Positions 39,802-48,279 of a DNA stretch of 64,000 nt are shown in pieces. This stretch comes from Nocardioides sp. TRM66260-LWL. Lineage in GTDB: Bacteria > Actinomycetota > Actinomycetes > Propionibacteriales > Nocardioidaceae. The notes below the pieces were generated by a model. The model was not told the origin of the DNA and did no database searches. It worked only from the letters and a program-made list of their open reading frames with translations. How positions within the stretch are numbered: the first letter of the stretch is position 1; each line of letters opens with the position of its first letter. The stretch spans positions 1 to 64,000 of the forward strand of contig NZ_JAIQZK010000003.1 of NCBI RefSeq assembly GCF_020075545.1, written 5' to 3'. Made by a program: the position numbers and the translations under genes.

Positions 39802-40733
39802 GCGTCGTTCCCGATCGTGACGGCGATCTTGCCGCGGGTGCGGCCGGTCTCGGACGCGCGGTGCGCCTCGGCCAGCTGCTCCAGCGGGTAGGTGGCGGCG
39901 AGGTCGACCCGCAGCCGCCCCGACTCGACCAGCTCGGCGAGGGCGTCGAGTCCGGCGACGTCCGGACGGACGAAGACGTAGCGGCCGCCGAGGCCCAGCA
40001 CGGTGTCGCCGTCGACGATCGAGGCGACCCGCGCGGTGTCCTTCACCTGGTTCGGCGCGTCGGCGAGCGCCTCGCCGCCGATCAGGTCGAGCACGGCGTC
40101 GACCTTCTCGTTCAGCTGGACGCCGATCGGGCCGGCCGTGTGGTCGAGGGTCTCGGTGGCGCCGAGGGAGCGCAGGTGCTCGTGGTTCACCGCGCGCGCG
40201 GTCGCCACGACGATCGCGCCGCGCGCGGCCGCGATCTGCACGGCGAACTGGCCGACGCCGCCGGCCGCGGCGTGGACGAGCAGCCGCTCGCCCTCCTGCA
40301 CCTGCAGGGCCTCGTCGATGGCCTGCCAGGCGGTGAGCCCGGCCAGCGGCACCGACGCCGCCTCGACGAACGACAGGGACGCCGGCTTGCGGGCCACGGT
40401 GCGGTCGGGGGCCGGCACGAGCTCGGCCGCGGTGCCGAAGGCGATGTCGTCGCGGCGCACGTAGCCCCACACCTCGTCGCCGACCTGGAGGTCGGTGCGG
40501 GCGGCGGGGCCGACCGCCTCGACCACCCCGGCGACGTCCCAGCCCGGGATGATCGGCAGGTGGTGGGGCAGAGCGCCCTGCAGGTAGCCCTCGCGGACCT
40601 TCCAGTCGACCGGGTTGACGCTGGTGGCCTTCGCGCGGACCAGGATCGTGTCGGGGCCGACGGGCGGGTCCGCGACCTCGCGGACCTCCAGGACGTCGGC
40701 GCTGCCGAAGGCGTCGTAGACGACGGCTCGCAT
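39798..40733 (-). CDS. Zinc-independent quinone oxidoreductase (MDR superfamily)
   Basis: A 311-residue NADPH-dependent reductase. The start MRAVVYDAFG and VNPVDWKVREG are typical of the quinone reductase subgroup. PGWDVAGVVEAVG and the nucleotide-binding HAAAGGVGQFAVQIA follow. The Cys/His ligands of zinc alcohol dehydrogenases are absent, as expected for this group. GAGGAG lies 8 nt before the ATG. It is translationally coupled to the OYE-family gene downstream, so the pair may act on related enone or quinone compounds. Confidence 0.9.
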   Translation of the reverse strand: MRAVVYDAFGSADVLEVREVADPPVGPDTILVRAKATSVNPVDWKVREGYLQGALPHHLPIIPGWDVAGVVEAVGPAARTDLQVGDEVWGYVRRDDIAFGTAAELVPAPDRTVARKPASLSFVEAASVPLAGLTAWQAIDEALQVQEGERLLVHAAAGGVGQFAVQIAAARGAIVVATARAVNHEHLRSLGATETLDHTAGPIGVQLNEKVDAVLDLIGGEALADAPNQVKDTARVASIVDGDTVLGLGGRYVFVRPDVAGLDALAELVESGRLRVDLAATYPLEQLAEAHRASETGRTRGKIAVTIGNDA

Positions 40734-40855
40734 GGCGGTGCTCCTCTGCGTGTGACGGTGGGACGTCGACACACAACGGCCCGGACGCGCCGGGGCTTCC
40801 CGGACGTGCGCGGGCTCACCCGTTCCGGGACGCGTCGGCGCCTGGGCCGCCTGTC

Positions 40856-41446
40856 TCAGCGCAGGACGTCGAGCACCTGGGCGGTGATGCCGTTGGCGTG
40901 CGTGGTCGACTCGACGACGCGCAGCCGCTGCATCGGGTGGGCGCTCTCGGAGAACAGCCGCCGGCCCTCGCCGAGCAGCACCGGGAAGGTCAGCAGGTGG
41001 TAGCGGTCGACGAGGCCGGCGTCGGCCAGCGCGGCCCCGAGCCGGGCGCTGCCGTGGACGATGATCGGGCCGGTCGAGCCGTCGGCCTCCGGGCGCTGCT
41101 TGAGCGCCGCGACGTCGTCGACCGAGCGCAGCACGGTGGCCGGCCAGCGCTCGTCGTCGTGCTCGAGGGTGGACGAGACGACGTAGCGGGGCATCGCGTT
41201 GTAGCGCGGGAAGACCTCGGTCATCGACGGCCACACCGGCGCGAACGCCTCGTAGCTGACGCGACCGAGCAGCAGCGCCGCGGCCTCGTCCTGCTCGCGG
41301 CCCTTGAGCTCGTAGGCCGCCATGTCGGGCTCGACGCCCGACATCGTCCAGCCGCTGCTGCGGTAGCCGGGCTCGCCGCCGGGCGCCTCCATGACGCCGT
41401 CGAGGGACATGAAGGCGGTGACGATCAGGGTGCGGCTCGTGGACAC
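40856..41446 (-). CDS. RibD C-terminal/dihydrofolate reductase-fold protein
   Basis: A 196-residue stand-alone protein of the RibD_C/DHFR-like family. The start LIVTAFMSLDGVMEAP, the central LLLGRVSYEAFAPVWP and the NADPH-loop region IIVHGSARLGAAL followed by LLTFPVLLGEGRRLF are characteristic. Such proteins are common in actinobacteria and only sometimes have reductase activity; this is unlikely to be the folate or riboflavin enzyme itself. CAGGAG lies just before the GTG start. It is 122 nt upstream of the MDR/OYE pair on the same strand. Confidence 0.88.
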   Translation of the reverse strand: MSTSRTLIVTAFMSLDGVMEAPGGEPGYRSSGWTMSGVEPDMAAYELKGREQDEAAALLLGRVSYEAFAPVWPSMTEVFPRYNAMPRYVVSSTLEHDDERWPATVLRSVDDVAALKQRPEADGSTGPIIVHGSARLGAALADAGLVDRYHLLTFPVLLGEGRRLFSESAHPMQRLRVVESTTHANGITAQVLDVLR

Positions 41447-41603
41447 GGGGGCTCCTGCGGAGGGTGGCGGACGGTCGGTCGCCAGCCTCCCAGGCCGAGG
41501 CCCGCGCAGGTCAGCGCCACACCGGAGTAGGGAGGCCTCTCAGGCCGCGCGGGTGTGCGCGCGGGCTCGCGGGCATCGGCAGGCGGCCCTCGGACCTGAG
41601 ACT

Positions 41604-41735
41604 GGTCTGGTCCGGTGGTCTGGTCCAGTCGTCCGGCGCGTGTGACCCCGATCGCGTCCCCGGTGAACGCCCGGCGACTCCTGATCGACGTCGCGCCGTC
41701 GGCACGGCATCCGCTCACAGGTCTCTCCACAGGTC
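41604..41735 (+). promoter_or_regulatory. Repeat-containing control region upstream of the pst-like operon
   Basis: The 475-nt gap 41447-41921 contains no gene I can support. It has two direct repeats: GGTCTGGTCC at 41604-41613 and 41617-41626 (flanked by ACTGG and CCAGT, so partly dyad-symmetric), and CACAGGTC at 41716-41723 and 41728-41735. The 12-13 bp spacing is close to, but not, the 11-bp pitch of actinobacterial PhoP boxes. These are candidate operators only. Confidence 0.3.
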
Positions 41736-41921
41736 CGGGCGTTGTTGCGCTCGGACGCTGCCGCGTCGCCGTCCGTTCATCTGCGGCGGATCAAGGCGTC
41801 ACGCGTGGCCTGACTAATGACGCCCGGCCGCTCGGGTGCCTCCACCGCACGCCCCTCTCGCGCCGCTCCGCGATCCGGATCGGCCCGAGCCCCACGCACC
41901 TCCCTCCCACGAAGGACCGAC

Positions 41922-42914
41922 TTGTCCGCCTTGTCAGCCCTGTCCCGGGGCTCCCGTCGCCGTGCGCGCGTGGAGCCCGCCGACGCCGTCTTCGCCTCCG
42001 TGGCCCACGCGGGCGGGATCCTCGTCCTCGTCGTGATGACGTCGGTGGGCCTGTTCCTCGGCTACCGGGCGCTCGAGGCGCTCCAGATCGCGAAGCTCCA
42101 CTTCGTCACCGAGCAGCTCTGGGAGCCCGACGGGGGACGGTTCGGCATCGCGGGCGTGCTGCTCGGCACGATCTCGGTGGGTCTCGTCGCCATCACCTTC
42201 GCCCTCCCCCTGGCGCTCGGGACCTCGTTGTTCATCTCCGAGATCGCGCCGCGCGGCCTGCAGCGCACGCTGATCAGCCTGGTCGACCTGATGGCCGCGG
42301 TGCCGAGCGTCGTCTACGGCCTGTGGGGCGCCTTCTTCCTGCAGAGCCACGTGTACGGGCTCTCCAAGCTGATCTCGCAGTACCTCGGCTGGATCCCGAT
42401 CTTCGCCATCCCCGGCTCCAACCCCGACGACCCGCTGGACTCCGCGACGCAGTACCAGTCCTCGATCTTCATCGCCGGCATGGTCGTCGCGCTGATGATC
42501 ACGCCGATCATGACGTCGGTCATGCGCGAGGCCTTCTCGCAGGCGCCGGTCGGCGAGCGGGAGGCCGCGCTCGGGCTGGGGGCGACCCGCTGGGGCATGA
42601 TCCGCGCCGTCGTCCTGCCGTTCGGCCGCGGCGGCGTCATCGGCGGCACGATGCTCGGGCTCGGTCGCGCGCTCGGCGAGACCATCGCGGTCTACATGAT
42701 CCTCTCGGTGGTCGTCGGCATCCAGCCGCACATCCTCAAGAGCGGCGGCTCGACAGTCAGCGCGCTCATCGCGCAGCGCTACGGCGACTCCACGCGCGTC
42801 GGCGTCTCGGCCCTCATGGCCGCCGGGCTCGCGCTCTTCCTCGTCACCCTCGTCATCAACTTCGCCGCCGCCTCGGTCGTCGCGCGGAGCCGGTCCGGAG
42901 CGGAGAGCACCTGA
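41922..42914 (+). CDS. pstC: Phosphate-type ABC transporter permease PstC
   Basis: A 330-residue inner-membrane permease with about six helices after a basic N-terminus. The domain runs from FASVAHAGGILVLVVMTSVG to the end, with LMAAVPSVVYGLWG, the cytoplasmic EAA-type loop AALGLGATRWGMIRAVVLP and LGLGRALGETIAV, all typical PstC. I chose TTG 41922 because GAAGGA lies 6 nt upstream; an ATG at 41817 has no ribosome site and adds an unconserved Ser/Arg/Pro segment. The stop overlaps the next start as TGATG. This opens a long same-strand run to 58516 that includes the PstA, PstS and PstB homologues. Confidence 0.85.
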   Translation: MSALSALSRGSRRRARVEPADAVFASVAHAGGILVLVVMTSVGLFLGYRALEALQIAKLHFVTEQLWEPDGGRFGIAGVLLGTISVGLVAITFALPLALGTSLFISEIAPRGLQRTLISLVDLMAAVPSVVYGLWGAFFLQSHVYGLSKLISQYLGWIPIFAIPGSNPDDPLDSATQYQSSIFIAGMVVALMITPIMTSVMREAFSQAPVGEREAALGLGATRWGMIRAVVLPFGRGGVIGGTMLGLGRALGETIAVYMILSVVVGIQPHILKSGGSTVSALIAQRYGDSTRVGVSALMAAGLALFLVTLVINFAAASVVARSRSGAEST

Positions 42915-45802
42915 TGTCCGTCGACGTGAACGGGCGCACGGGCGCCCGCCGGGCCGAGCCACTCGGCACCACCCACCTGCCGGACCTGGACGCAGGCCTC
43001 GACCTGCCCGAGCAGCCGCGTCGCGCGGTGCGCGCGGTGCGCAGCTCGGACGTCTTCGCGCTCGCCGGATCCGCGGTGGCGGCGGTGGCGCTCACCGCGC
43101 TGCTGACCACCGTCGTGCTGCCGACGAGCGGTGTCGTCTCGATGGTGCTGATCTGGTACGTCTCGTTCCTCGGGCTCTACGCCCTGCTGGTCAGCCAGGA
43201 CGAGCAGCGCACCGTCGTCGTCGACCGCATCGCGACCGTCGTGCTGTCGACGGCCGGCGTCATCCTGTTCGGCGTCCTGGTGTTCGTGCTGTCGTACACG
43301 GTCAGCCGAGGCTCGAGCGCGCTGACCCACGCGAACTTCTTCAGCCAGGACATGAAGGACGCCGGCCCGCTGCAGGGCCTCGAGGTCGGCGGCATGATCC
43401 ACGCCGCGATCGGCACCCTGGAGCAGATCAGCATCGCGCTGACCCTCACGGTGCCGCTCGGGCTCGTCACCGCGGTGTTCCTCAACGAGTTCCCGAGCCG
43501 CTTCTCGAAGTTCGTCCGCACGATCGTCGAGGCGATGACCGCGCTGCCCTCGATCGTCGCGGGTCTGTTCATCTACGCCACGTTCATCCTCATGCTCGGC
43601 CGGCCCAAGTCGGGTCTCGCCGCTGCGCTCGCGCTGAGCGTGATGATGCTGCCGATCGTCATCCGGGCCTCCGACGTCGTGCTGCGCCTGGTGCCCGGCC
43701 CGCTCAAGGAGGCGTCCTACGCCCTGGGCACGAGCCGCTGGAAGACGGTCTGGCACGTCGTGCTGCCGACCGCGCGCTCGGGCCTGACGACCGCGGTGAT
43801 CCTCGGCACCGCCCGCGGCATCGGCGAGACCTCGCCCGTCCTCCTCACCGCCGGCTTCTCGGCGACCGTCAACGCCAACCCCCTGGAAGGTCCGCAGGTG
43901 TCCCTGCCTCTCGCCATCTTCGAGTTCGTCCGGTCCCCCCAGCCGGCGATGATCCAGCGCGGCTTCGGCACCGCCGTCACGCTGCTGGCGCTCGTGCTGC
44001 TCCTCTTCATCGCCGCACGGATCATCGGCGGTCGGGCTCCCGGCCAGGAGACCGCGCGGATGAAGCGTCGGCGCAAGGCGGAATCGGCGAAGGACGCGGC
44101 GCGGATGGCCGCGCGCCTCGGGACGCCCGTCGGGGTGCTGGTGCTCGTCGGCGGGATCGTCGCCGGCCTGGCCCTCGCGCCGTCCGCCCCGGCGAAGGCC
44201 GCCGACGCGTTCGTCCCGATCTCCGGCGCCGGCTCCACCTGGAGCCAGAACGCCCTGGACCAGTGGCGCCGCAACGTCAACCAGTACGGCATGCAGGTGA
44301 ACTACCAGGGCACCGGCTCCTCCGACGGCCGCAACCAGTTCCGCAACGGCACGGTCGACTTCGCGGTCTCCGAGATCCCCTACGGCCTCAAGGACGGCGG
44401 CGTCGTCGACACCCCGCCGACGCGCGGGTTCGCGTACATGCCGATCGTCGCCGGCGGCACGTCGTTCATGTACAACCTCAAGATCGGCGGCCAGCGGGTC
44501 ACCAACCTGCGACTCTCCGGCGACGTCATCGCCGGCATCTTCACCGGCAACATCACGCAGTGGAACGATCCGAAGATCAAGGCGGACAACCCCGGCCTCG
44601 CCCTCCCCGCCCGCCAGATCATCCCGGTCGTCCGCTCCGACGGCTCCGGCACCACGGCCCAGTTCGCGACCTGGATGAGCAAGGAGCACGCCCAGGTCTG
44701 GAACAACTACTGCGCCACCGCCGGCCGTCCGACGCCGTGCGGCGTCACCAGCTTCTTCCCGGTCGTCTCGGGCTCGAAGTTCGTCGCGCAGGCCGGCTCC
44801 CTCGGCGTCTCCGGCTTCGTCAGCCAGGCGCAGAACGAGGGCACGATCACCTACGTCGAGTACTCCTACGCGCTGGCCACGAACTTTCCGGTCGTCAAGG
44901 TGCTCAACAGCGCGGGCTACTACGTGGAGCCGACCGCGAACAGCGTGGCCGTCGGCCTCGAGGGCGCGCGGATCGACAAGAACCTCACCCAGGACCTCAC
45001 CGGCGTCTACCGCAACCGCGACCCGCGCACCTACCCGCTGTCGTCCTACAGCTACATGATCGTCCCGACCGCGACGACCTCGAGCTTCACCACGGCCAAG
45101 GGATACACGCTCGGCGCGTTCGCGAGCTACTTCCTCTGCGAGGGCCAGCAGCAGGCGCCGACGCTCGGCTACAGCCCGCTGCCGCTCAACCTGGTGCAGG
45201 CCGCCTTCAAGCAGGTGGCCCGGATCCCCGGAGCGAAGGTCGCGAAGAACCCGTACGCGAAGTGCAACAACCCGACCTTCGGGCCCGGTGGCACCAACCT
45301 GCTGGCCAAGAACGCGCCGTACCCGGCGAAGTGCGACAAGCAAGGCCCGACGCAGTGCCTCAACGGCACCGGCGGCGCCAAGGTGCCCACCGCCAACACC
45401 GGCGGAGCGCCCGACCCCGGCAACGGCACGCCCAGCGGAGGCCCAGGTGGCGGATCCGGCACCACCGCGGGGCCGGGTGGCTCCGGCGGTGGCACGGCGA
45501 CCACCGGCACCGGCGGCGCGCCCGGCACCCCGGTCGGCTCCGGCGCAGGGACGGGCGGCACCGGCACCACGCCGGGCGGCGTCGGCAGCGCCCCCGTCGT
45601 GGGCGCCGCCGTGGACCCCGAGACCGGACTCCCGGCCGGCACGACGCTCGCCTCGGGCGCGCCGGTGGCCGGCCAGTCGGTCAACGTCGCCTCCGGAGCG
45701 GTGGGCGGCCAGACGCTCCTGCTCCTGCTCGCGGGCCTCGTGCTCGTCGGCGCCGTCGTCGTCCCGCCGCTGGTCGGCCAGTACCTCGGGCGGCGCGCGT
45801 GA
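42914..45802 (+). CDS. pstA: PstA permease fused in frame to a PstS-like phosphate-binding domain
   Basis: A 962-residue open frame. Residues about 45-380 are a PstA permease (TALPSIVAGLFIYATFI; ASYALGTSRWKTVWHVVLP; LGTARGIGETSPVLLTAGF). After a basic linker and one helix (GVLVLVGGIVAGLALA, about 404-420) comes a PstS-like domain with SGAGSTW, GTGSSDGR and RSDGSGTT, the phosphate-ligand motifs. A Gly/Thr linker (about 820-905) and a C-terminal helix (LLLLLAGLVLVGAVVV) with an RRA tail follow. No stop separates the domains. AGGAG 9 nt before ATG 44060 and AAGGA 10 nt before ATG 44105 could also start a free PstS with a normal signal peptide. Either way translation of pstA must read through. 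Confidence 0.88.
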   Translation: MSVDVNGRTGARRAEPLGTTHLPDLDAGLDLPEQPRRAVRAVRSSDVFALAGSAVAAVALTALLTTVVLPTSGVVSMVLIWYVSFLGLYALLVSQDEQRTVVVDRIATVVLSTAGVILFGVLVFVLSYTVSRGSSALTHANFFSQDMKDAGPLQGLEVGGMIHAAIGTLEQISIALTLTVPLGLVTAVFLNEFPSRFSKFVRTIVEAMTALPSIVAGLFIYATFILMLGRPKSGLAAALALSVMMLPIVIRASDVVLRLVPGPLKEASYALGTSRWKTVWHVVLPTARSGLTTAVILGTARGIGETSPVLLTAGFSATVNANPLEGPQVSLPLAIFEFVRSPQPAMIQRGFGTAVTLLALVLLLFIAARIIGGRAPGQETARMKRRRKAESAKDAARMAARLGTPVGVLVLVGGIVAGLALAPSAPAKAADAFVPISGAGSTWSQNALDQWRRNVNQYGMQVNYQGTGSSDGRNQFRNGTVDFAVSEIPYGLKDGGVVDTPPTRGFAYMPIVAGGTSFMYNLKIGGQRVTNLRLSGDVIAGIFTGNITQWNDPKIKADNPGLALPARQIIPVVRSDGSGTTAQFATWMSKEHAQVWNNYCATAGRPTPCGVTSFFPVVSGSKFVAQAGSLGVSGFVSQAQNEGTITYVEYSYALATNFPVVKVLNSAGYYVEPTANSVAVGLEGARIDKNLTQDLTGVYRNRDPRTYPLSSYSYMIVPTATTSSFTTAKGYTLGAFASYFLCEGQQQAPTLGYSPLPLNLVQAAFKQVARIPGAKVAKNPYAKCNNPTFGPGGTNLLAKNAPYPAKCDKQGPTQCLNGTGGAKVPTANTGGAPDPGNGTPSGGPGGGSGTTAGPGGSGGGTATTGTGGAPGTPVGSGAGTGGTGTTPGGVGSAPVVGAAVDPETGLPAGTTLASGAPVAGQSVNVASGAVGGQTLLLLLAGLVLVGAVVVPPLVGQYLGRRA

Positions 45803-48195
45803 GCGCCCGCAGCCGGCGTGGGTCGGTCGTCAGCTGGGTCGCGAGCGGGGCCTGCCTGATCGGCGCCGTGCTCGTGCTCTCGCCGCTCGGTGGCGCCCCG
45901 GCCTCGGGTGCGCAGGCGAGCTCCGCGGTGACCGTCCAGGGCACGGGGCGGTTCGCCGACCTCAAGGTGACCGTCTCCCAGACCGAGCACCTGATCAACC
46001 AGGTCGTCGACGTGAAGTGGTCGGGTGGCAAGCAGACCACCCCGACCACGGGCGGCTTCTCCTCCGACTACCTGCAGATCATGCAGTGCTGGGGCGACGA
46101 CCCGGCCGGTCCCGATCGTCGCGACTGCCAGTTCGGCGCGCTCAGCAGCGACACCCGCGGCGGCAACTGGGCCACCTCGCGCCAGGTCGACTACGGCTCC
46201 ACGCTGAAGGACCCGAACGAGCGGGCGACGACCACGAGCATCCCGTTCCGCAGCGTCTCCGGCGTCACCGTGCCCGACGCGCCGAACCAGTTCTTCGACG
46301 CCTACTCGACCAACGAGCTGCCCTTCGCCCGCACCTACGCCGACGGCACCGGCGAGGAGCACGTCGAGATCCAGACGGTGCGCGAGGCGCCCGGACTCGG
46401 GTGCGGCGCCCGCCTCGAAGGTGGCAAGGTGCGCGACTGCTGGCTGGTGATCGTGCCGCGCGACGACGTCGACGCCGACGGATCGAAGACCACCTCCTCG
46501 GTGCAGAGCTCGCCGCTCTCGCAGTCCAACTGGGACCAGCGCCTCGTCGTCCGACTGCACTTCGACCCGGTCGGTCTGGCGTGCCCGATCGGCACGCCGG
46601 AGCGTCGCCTGGTCGGTCAGGAGGAGGTCAGCGAGGCGGTGTCGCGCTGGCAGCCGGTGCTGTGCCAGGAGACCGGCTCGATCTTCGGCTTCTCCCAGAT
46701 CAACGACGACCTCGCCCGCGCCCAGACCCTCGCGGCCGACCCGTGGCTGTCCTTCGTCTCCAAGCCGCTCGACCCGGAGAACGTCGCCGACGGCCGCTCG
46801 CTCTCCTACGCGCCGGTCTCGGTCTCCGGCGTCGGCATCGCCTTCAACATCGACGGGTCGCCGACGGACACCGCACCCGAGGACGAGGCCTCCAAGGCCG
46901 GCGCCCGGGTGCCGTCGCTGCGGCTGAACGCCCGGCTCGTGGCGAAGCTGCTCACCCAGTCGTACCGCCTCGCGACGCTGGATCCCGACAAGCTGGGCCG
47001 CAACCCGCTGGCGATGGGCTACGACCCGGAGTTCAAGCAGCTGAACCCCGGCCTGTCGCACCAGGACATCCGCGCCCTGGCGCGGATCACTGTGCCGGTG
47101 GGTCAGACGGACGCGTTCGCGGAGCTGTGGCGCTGGGTGGCGGCCGACCGCTCCGCCCGGGCCTTCCTCAACGGCGATCCCGACCCGTGGGGCATGACGG
47201 TCAACGCCGCCTACAAGGGCCTCGACCTGACCCGCTCGGACTTCCCGCTCAGCGACCTCACCTGCCGGACGTTCGACACCGGCACGCCGGACCTGTGTCC
47301 GCTCGATGCCTTCGCCTACGCCGCCGACATCCACGACGGCACCCGGGCCGCGGCCCGCGGCTCGACGCTGGCCCGCACGGCGTACACGCCGGGCACGGTC
47401 GGCGGGTACAAGCTGGCGCAGCCGCAGCTGAGCGGCACGCACGCGGTGCTCGCCGTGTCCGACACGGCCACTGCCGCCCGCTACCAGCTCCCGATGGCGT
47501 CGCTGCAGAACGCCGCGGGCCGGTTCGTCGCCCCGGATCGCGCCGGCCTGGCCGCCGGCCTCGACTCGCTGAAGCCGTCGTCCGTCGCGGGCGTGGAGGT
47601 CCCCGACCCGACGTCGTCCTCCGACGCCGCGTACCCGCTGACCCACGTGACCTACGCGGTCACCTCGCCGGAGCACCTCACCGGCGACGAGGCGACCGCC
47701 TACTCCCGCTTCCTCACCTACGTGGCCACCAAGGGCCAGGTGCTCGGCGCCGCGCCCGGTCTGCTGCCGGACGGCTACGTGCCGCTGCCGGCCGCGATGC
47801 GGGCCCGCACGCTCGCGATGGCGAAGGCGGTCGGCGCCGCGGCGACGGCGAGCCCGAGCGCGTCGCCGTCGGCCTCGTCGTCCGTGCCGCCGGCCACGGT
47901 GCCCTCGACGCCGGTCGACGCGGGCGGCGGGGTCGTCCCGCCGGCGACCGGGCTGCCCGCCGGACCCGACGCGTCCGCCCCGGCGGCACCGGGAGCGGCG
48001 CCCAGCGCCCCGGCGTCCGGCGCCGCGTCGGCCAGCCCGACGGCGCCGGCGACCGCCCTTGCCTCCACCGTCACCACGCCCGGATCGCCCGCCGGTGGCT
48101 CCCGCTACGCCCTGGCGGCCCTGCTGCTGCTGACGGCGGCGGTGCTGATCGCGCGATCCCTCACCGGGGCCCGGACCACCCGGGCCGGCCCCTGA
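45799..48195 (+). CDS. Large extracytoplasmic PstS-like binding protein with C-terminal anchor
   Basis: A 798-residue protein. It has a signal peptide (about residues 1-40, GAQA cleavage region), then a divergent periplasmic-binding fold of about 620 residues. Pairs of Cys (MQCWGDDP/RRDCQFG; GLGCGA/RDCWLV; LACPIG/LCQETG; LTCRT/LCPLD) suggest several disulfides. The end of the domain has GLLPDGYVPLPAAM, the hallmark C-terminus of PstS proteins. A Pro/Ala/Ser linker and a C-terminal helix (YALAALLLLTAAVLIA) with a basic tail follow. GTG 45799 overlaps the previous stop as GTGA. The N-terminal lobe does not keep the SGAGST motif, so its ligand may not be phosphate. Confidence 0.8.
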   Translation: MSARSRRGSVVSWVASGACLIGAVLVLSPLGGAPASGAQASSAVTVQGTGRFADLKVTVSQTEHLINQVVDVKWSGGKQTTPTTGGFSSDYLQIMQCWGDDPAGPDRRDCQFGALSSDTRGGNWATSRQVDYGSTLKDPNERATTTSIPFRSVSGVTVPDAPNQFFDAYSTNELPFARTYADGTGEEHVEIQTVREAPGLGCGARLEGGKVRDCWLVIVPRDDVDADGSKTTSSVQSSPLSQSNWDQRLVVRLHFDPVGLACPIGTPERRLVGQEEVSEAVSRWQPVLCQETGSIFGFSQINDDLARAQTLAADPWLSFVSKPLDPENVADGRSLSYAPVSVSGVGIAFNIDGSPTDTAPEDEASKAGARVPSLRLNARLVAKLLTQSYRLATLDPDKLGRNPLAMGYDPEFKQLNPGLSHQDIRALARITVPVGQTDAFAELWRWVAADRSARAFLNGDPDPWGMTVNAAYKGLDLTRSDFPLSDLTCRTFDTGTPDLCPLDAFAYAADIHDGTRAAARGSTLARTAYTPGTVGGYKLAQPQLSGTHAVLAVSDTATAARYQLPMASLQNAAGRFVAPDRAGLAAGLDSLKPSSVAGVEVPDPTSSSDAAYPLTHVTYAVTSPEHLTGDEATAYSRFLTYVATKGQVLGAAPGLLPDGYVPLPAAMRARTLAMAKAVGAAATASPSASPSASSSVPPATVPSTPVDAGGGVVPPATGLPAGPDASAPAAPGAAPSAPASGAASASPTAPATALASTVTTPGSPAGGSRYALAALLLLTAAVLIARSLTGARTTRAGP

Positions 48196-48279
48196 CCCAC
48201 CGACTCCCGGCGGATACAGGTTCCGCCGGGCGATGCGGGCGCCGCGTCCGCGTCATGCCTCACCAAGGAGACACACACC

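Noticed and set aside
41716..41735. A canonical PHO box
   Set aside because: The repeats are spaced 12 bp and do not read GTTCACC, so I list them only as an unknown repeat.
41817..41921. ATG 41817 as pstC start
   Set aside because: No ribosome site and an unconserved extension; TTG 41922 has GAAGGA at the right distance. I cannot exclude the longer form.
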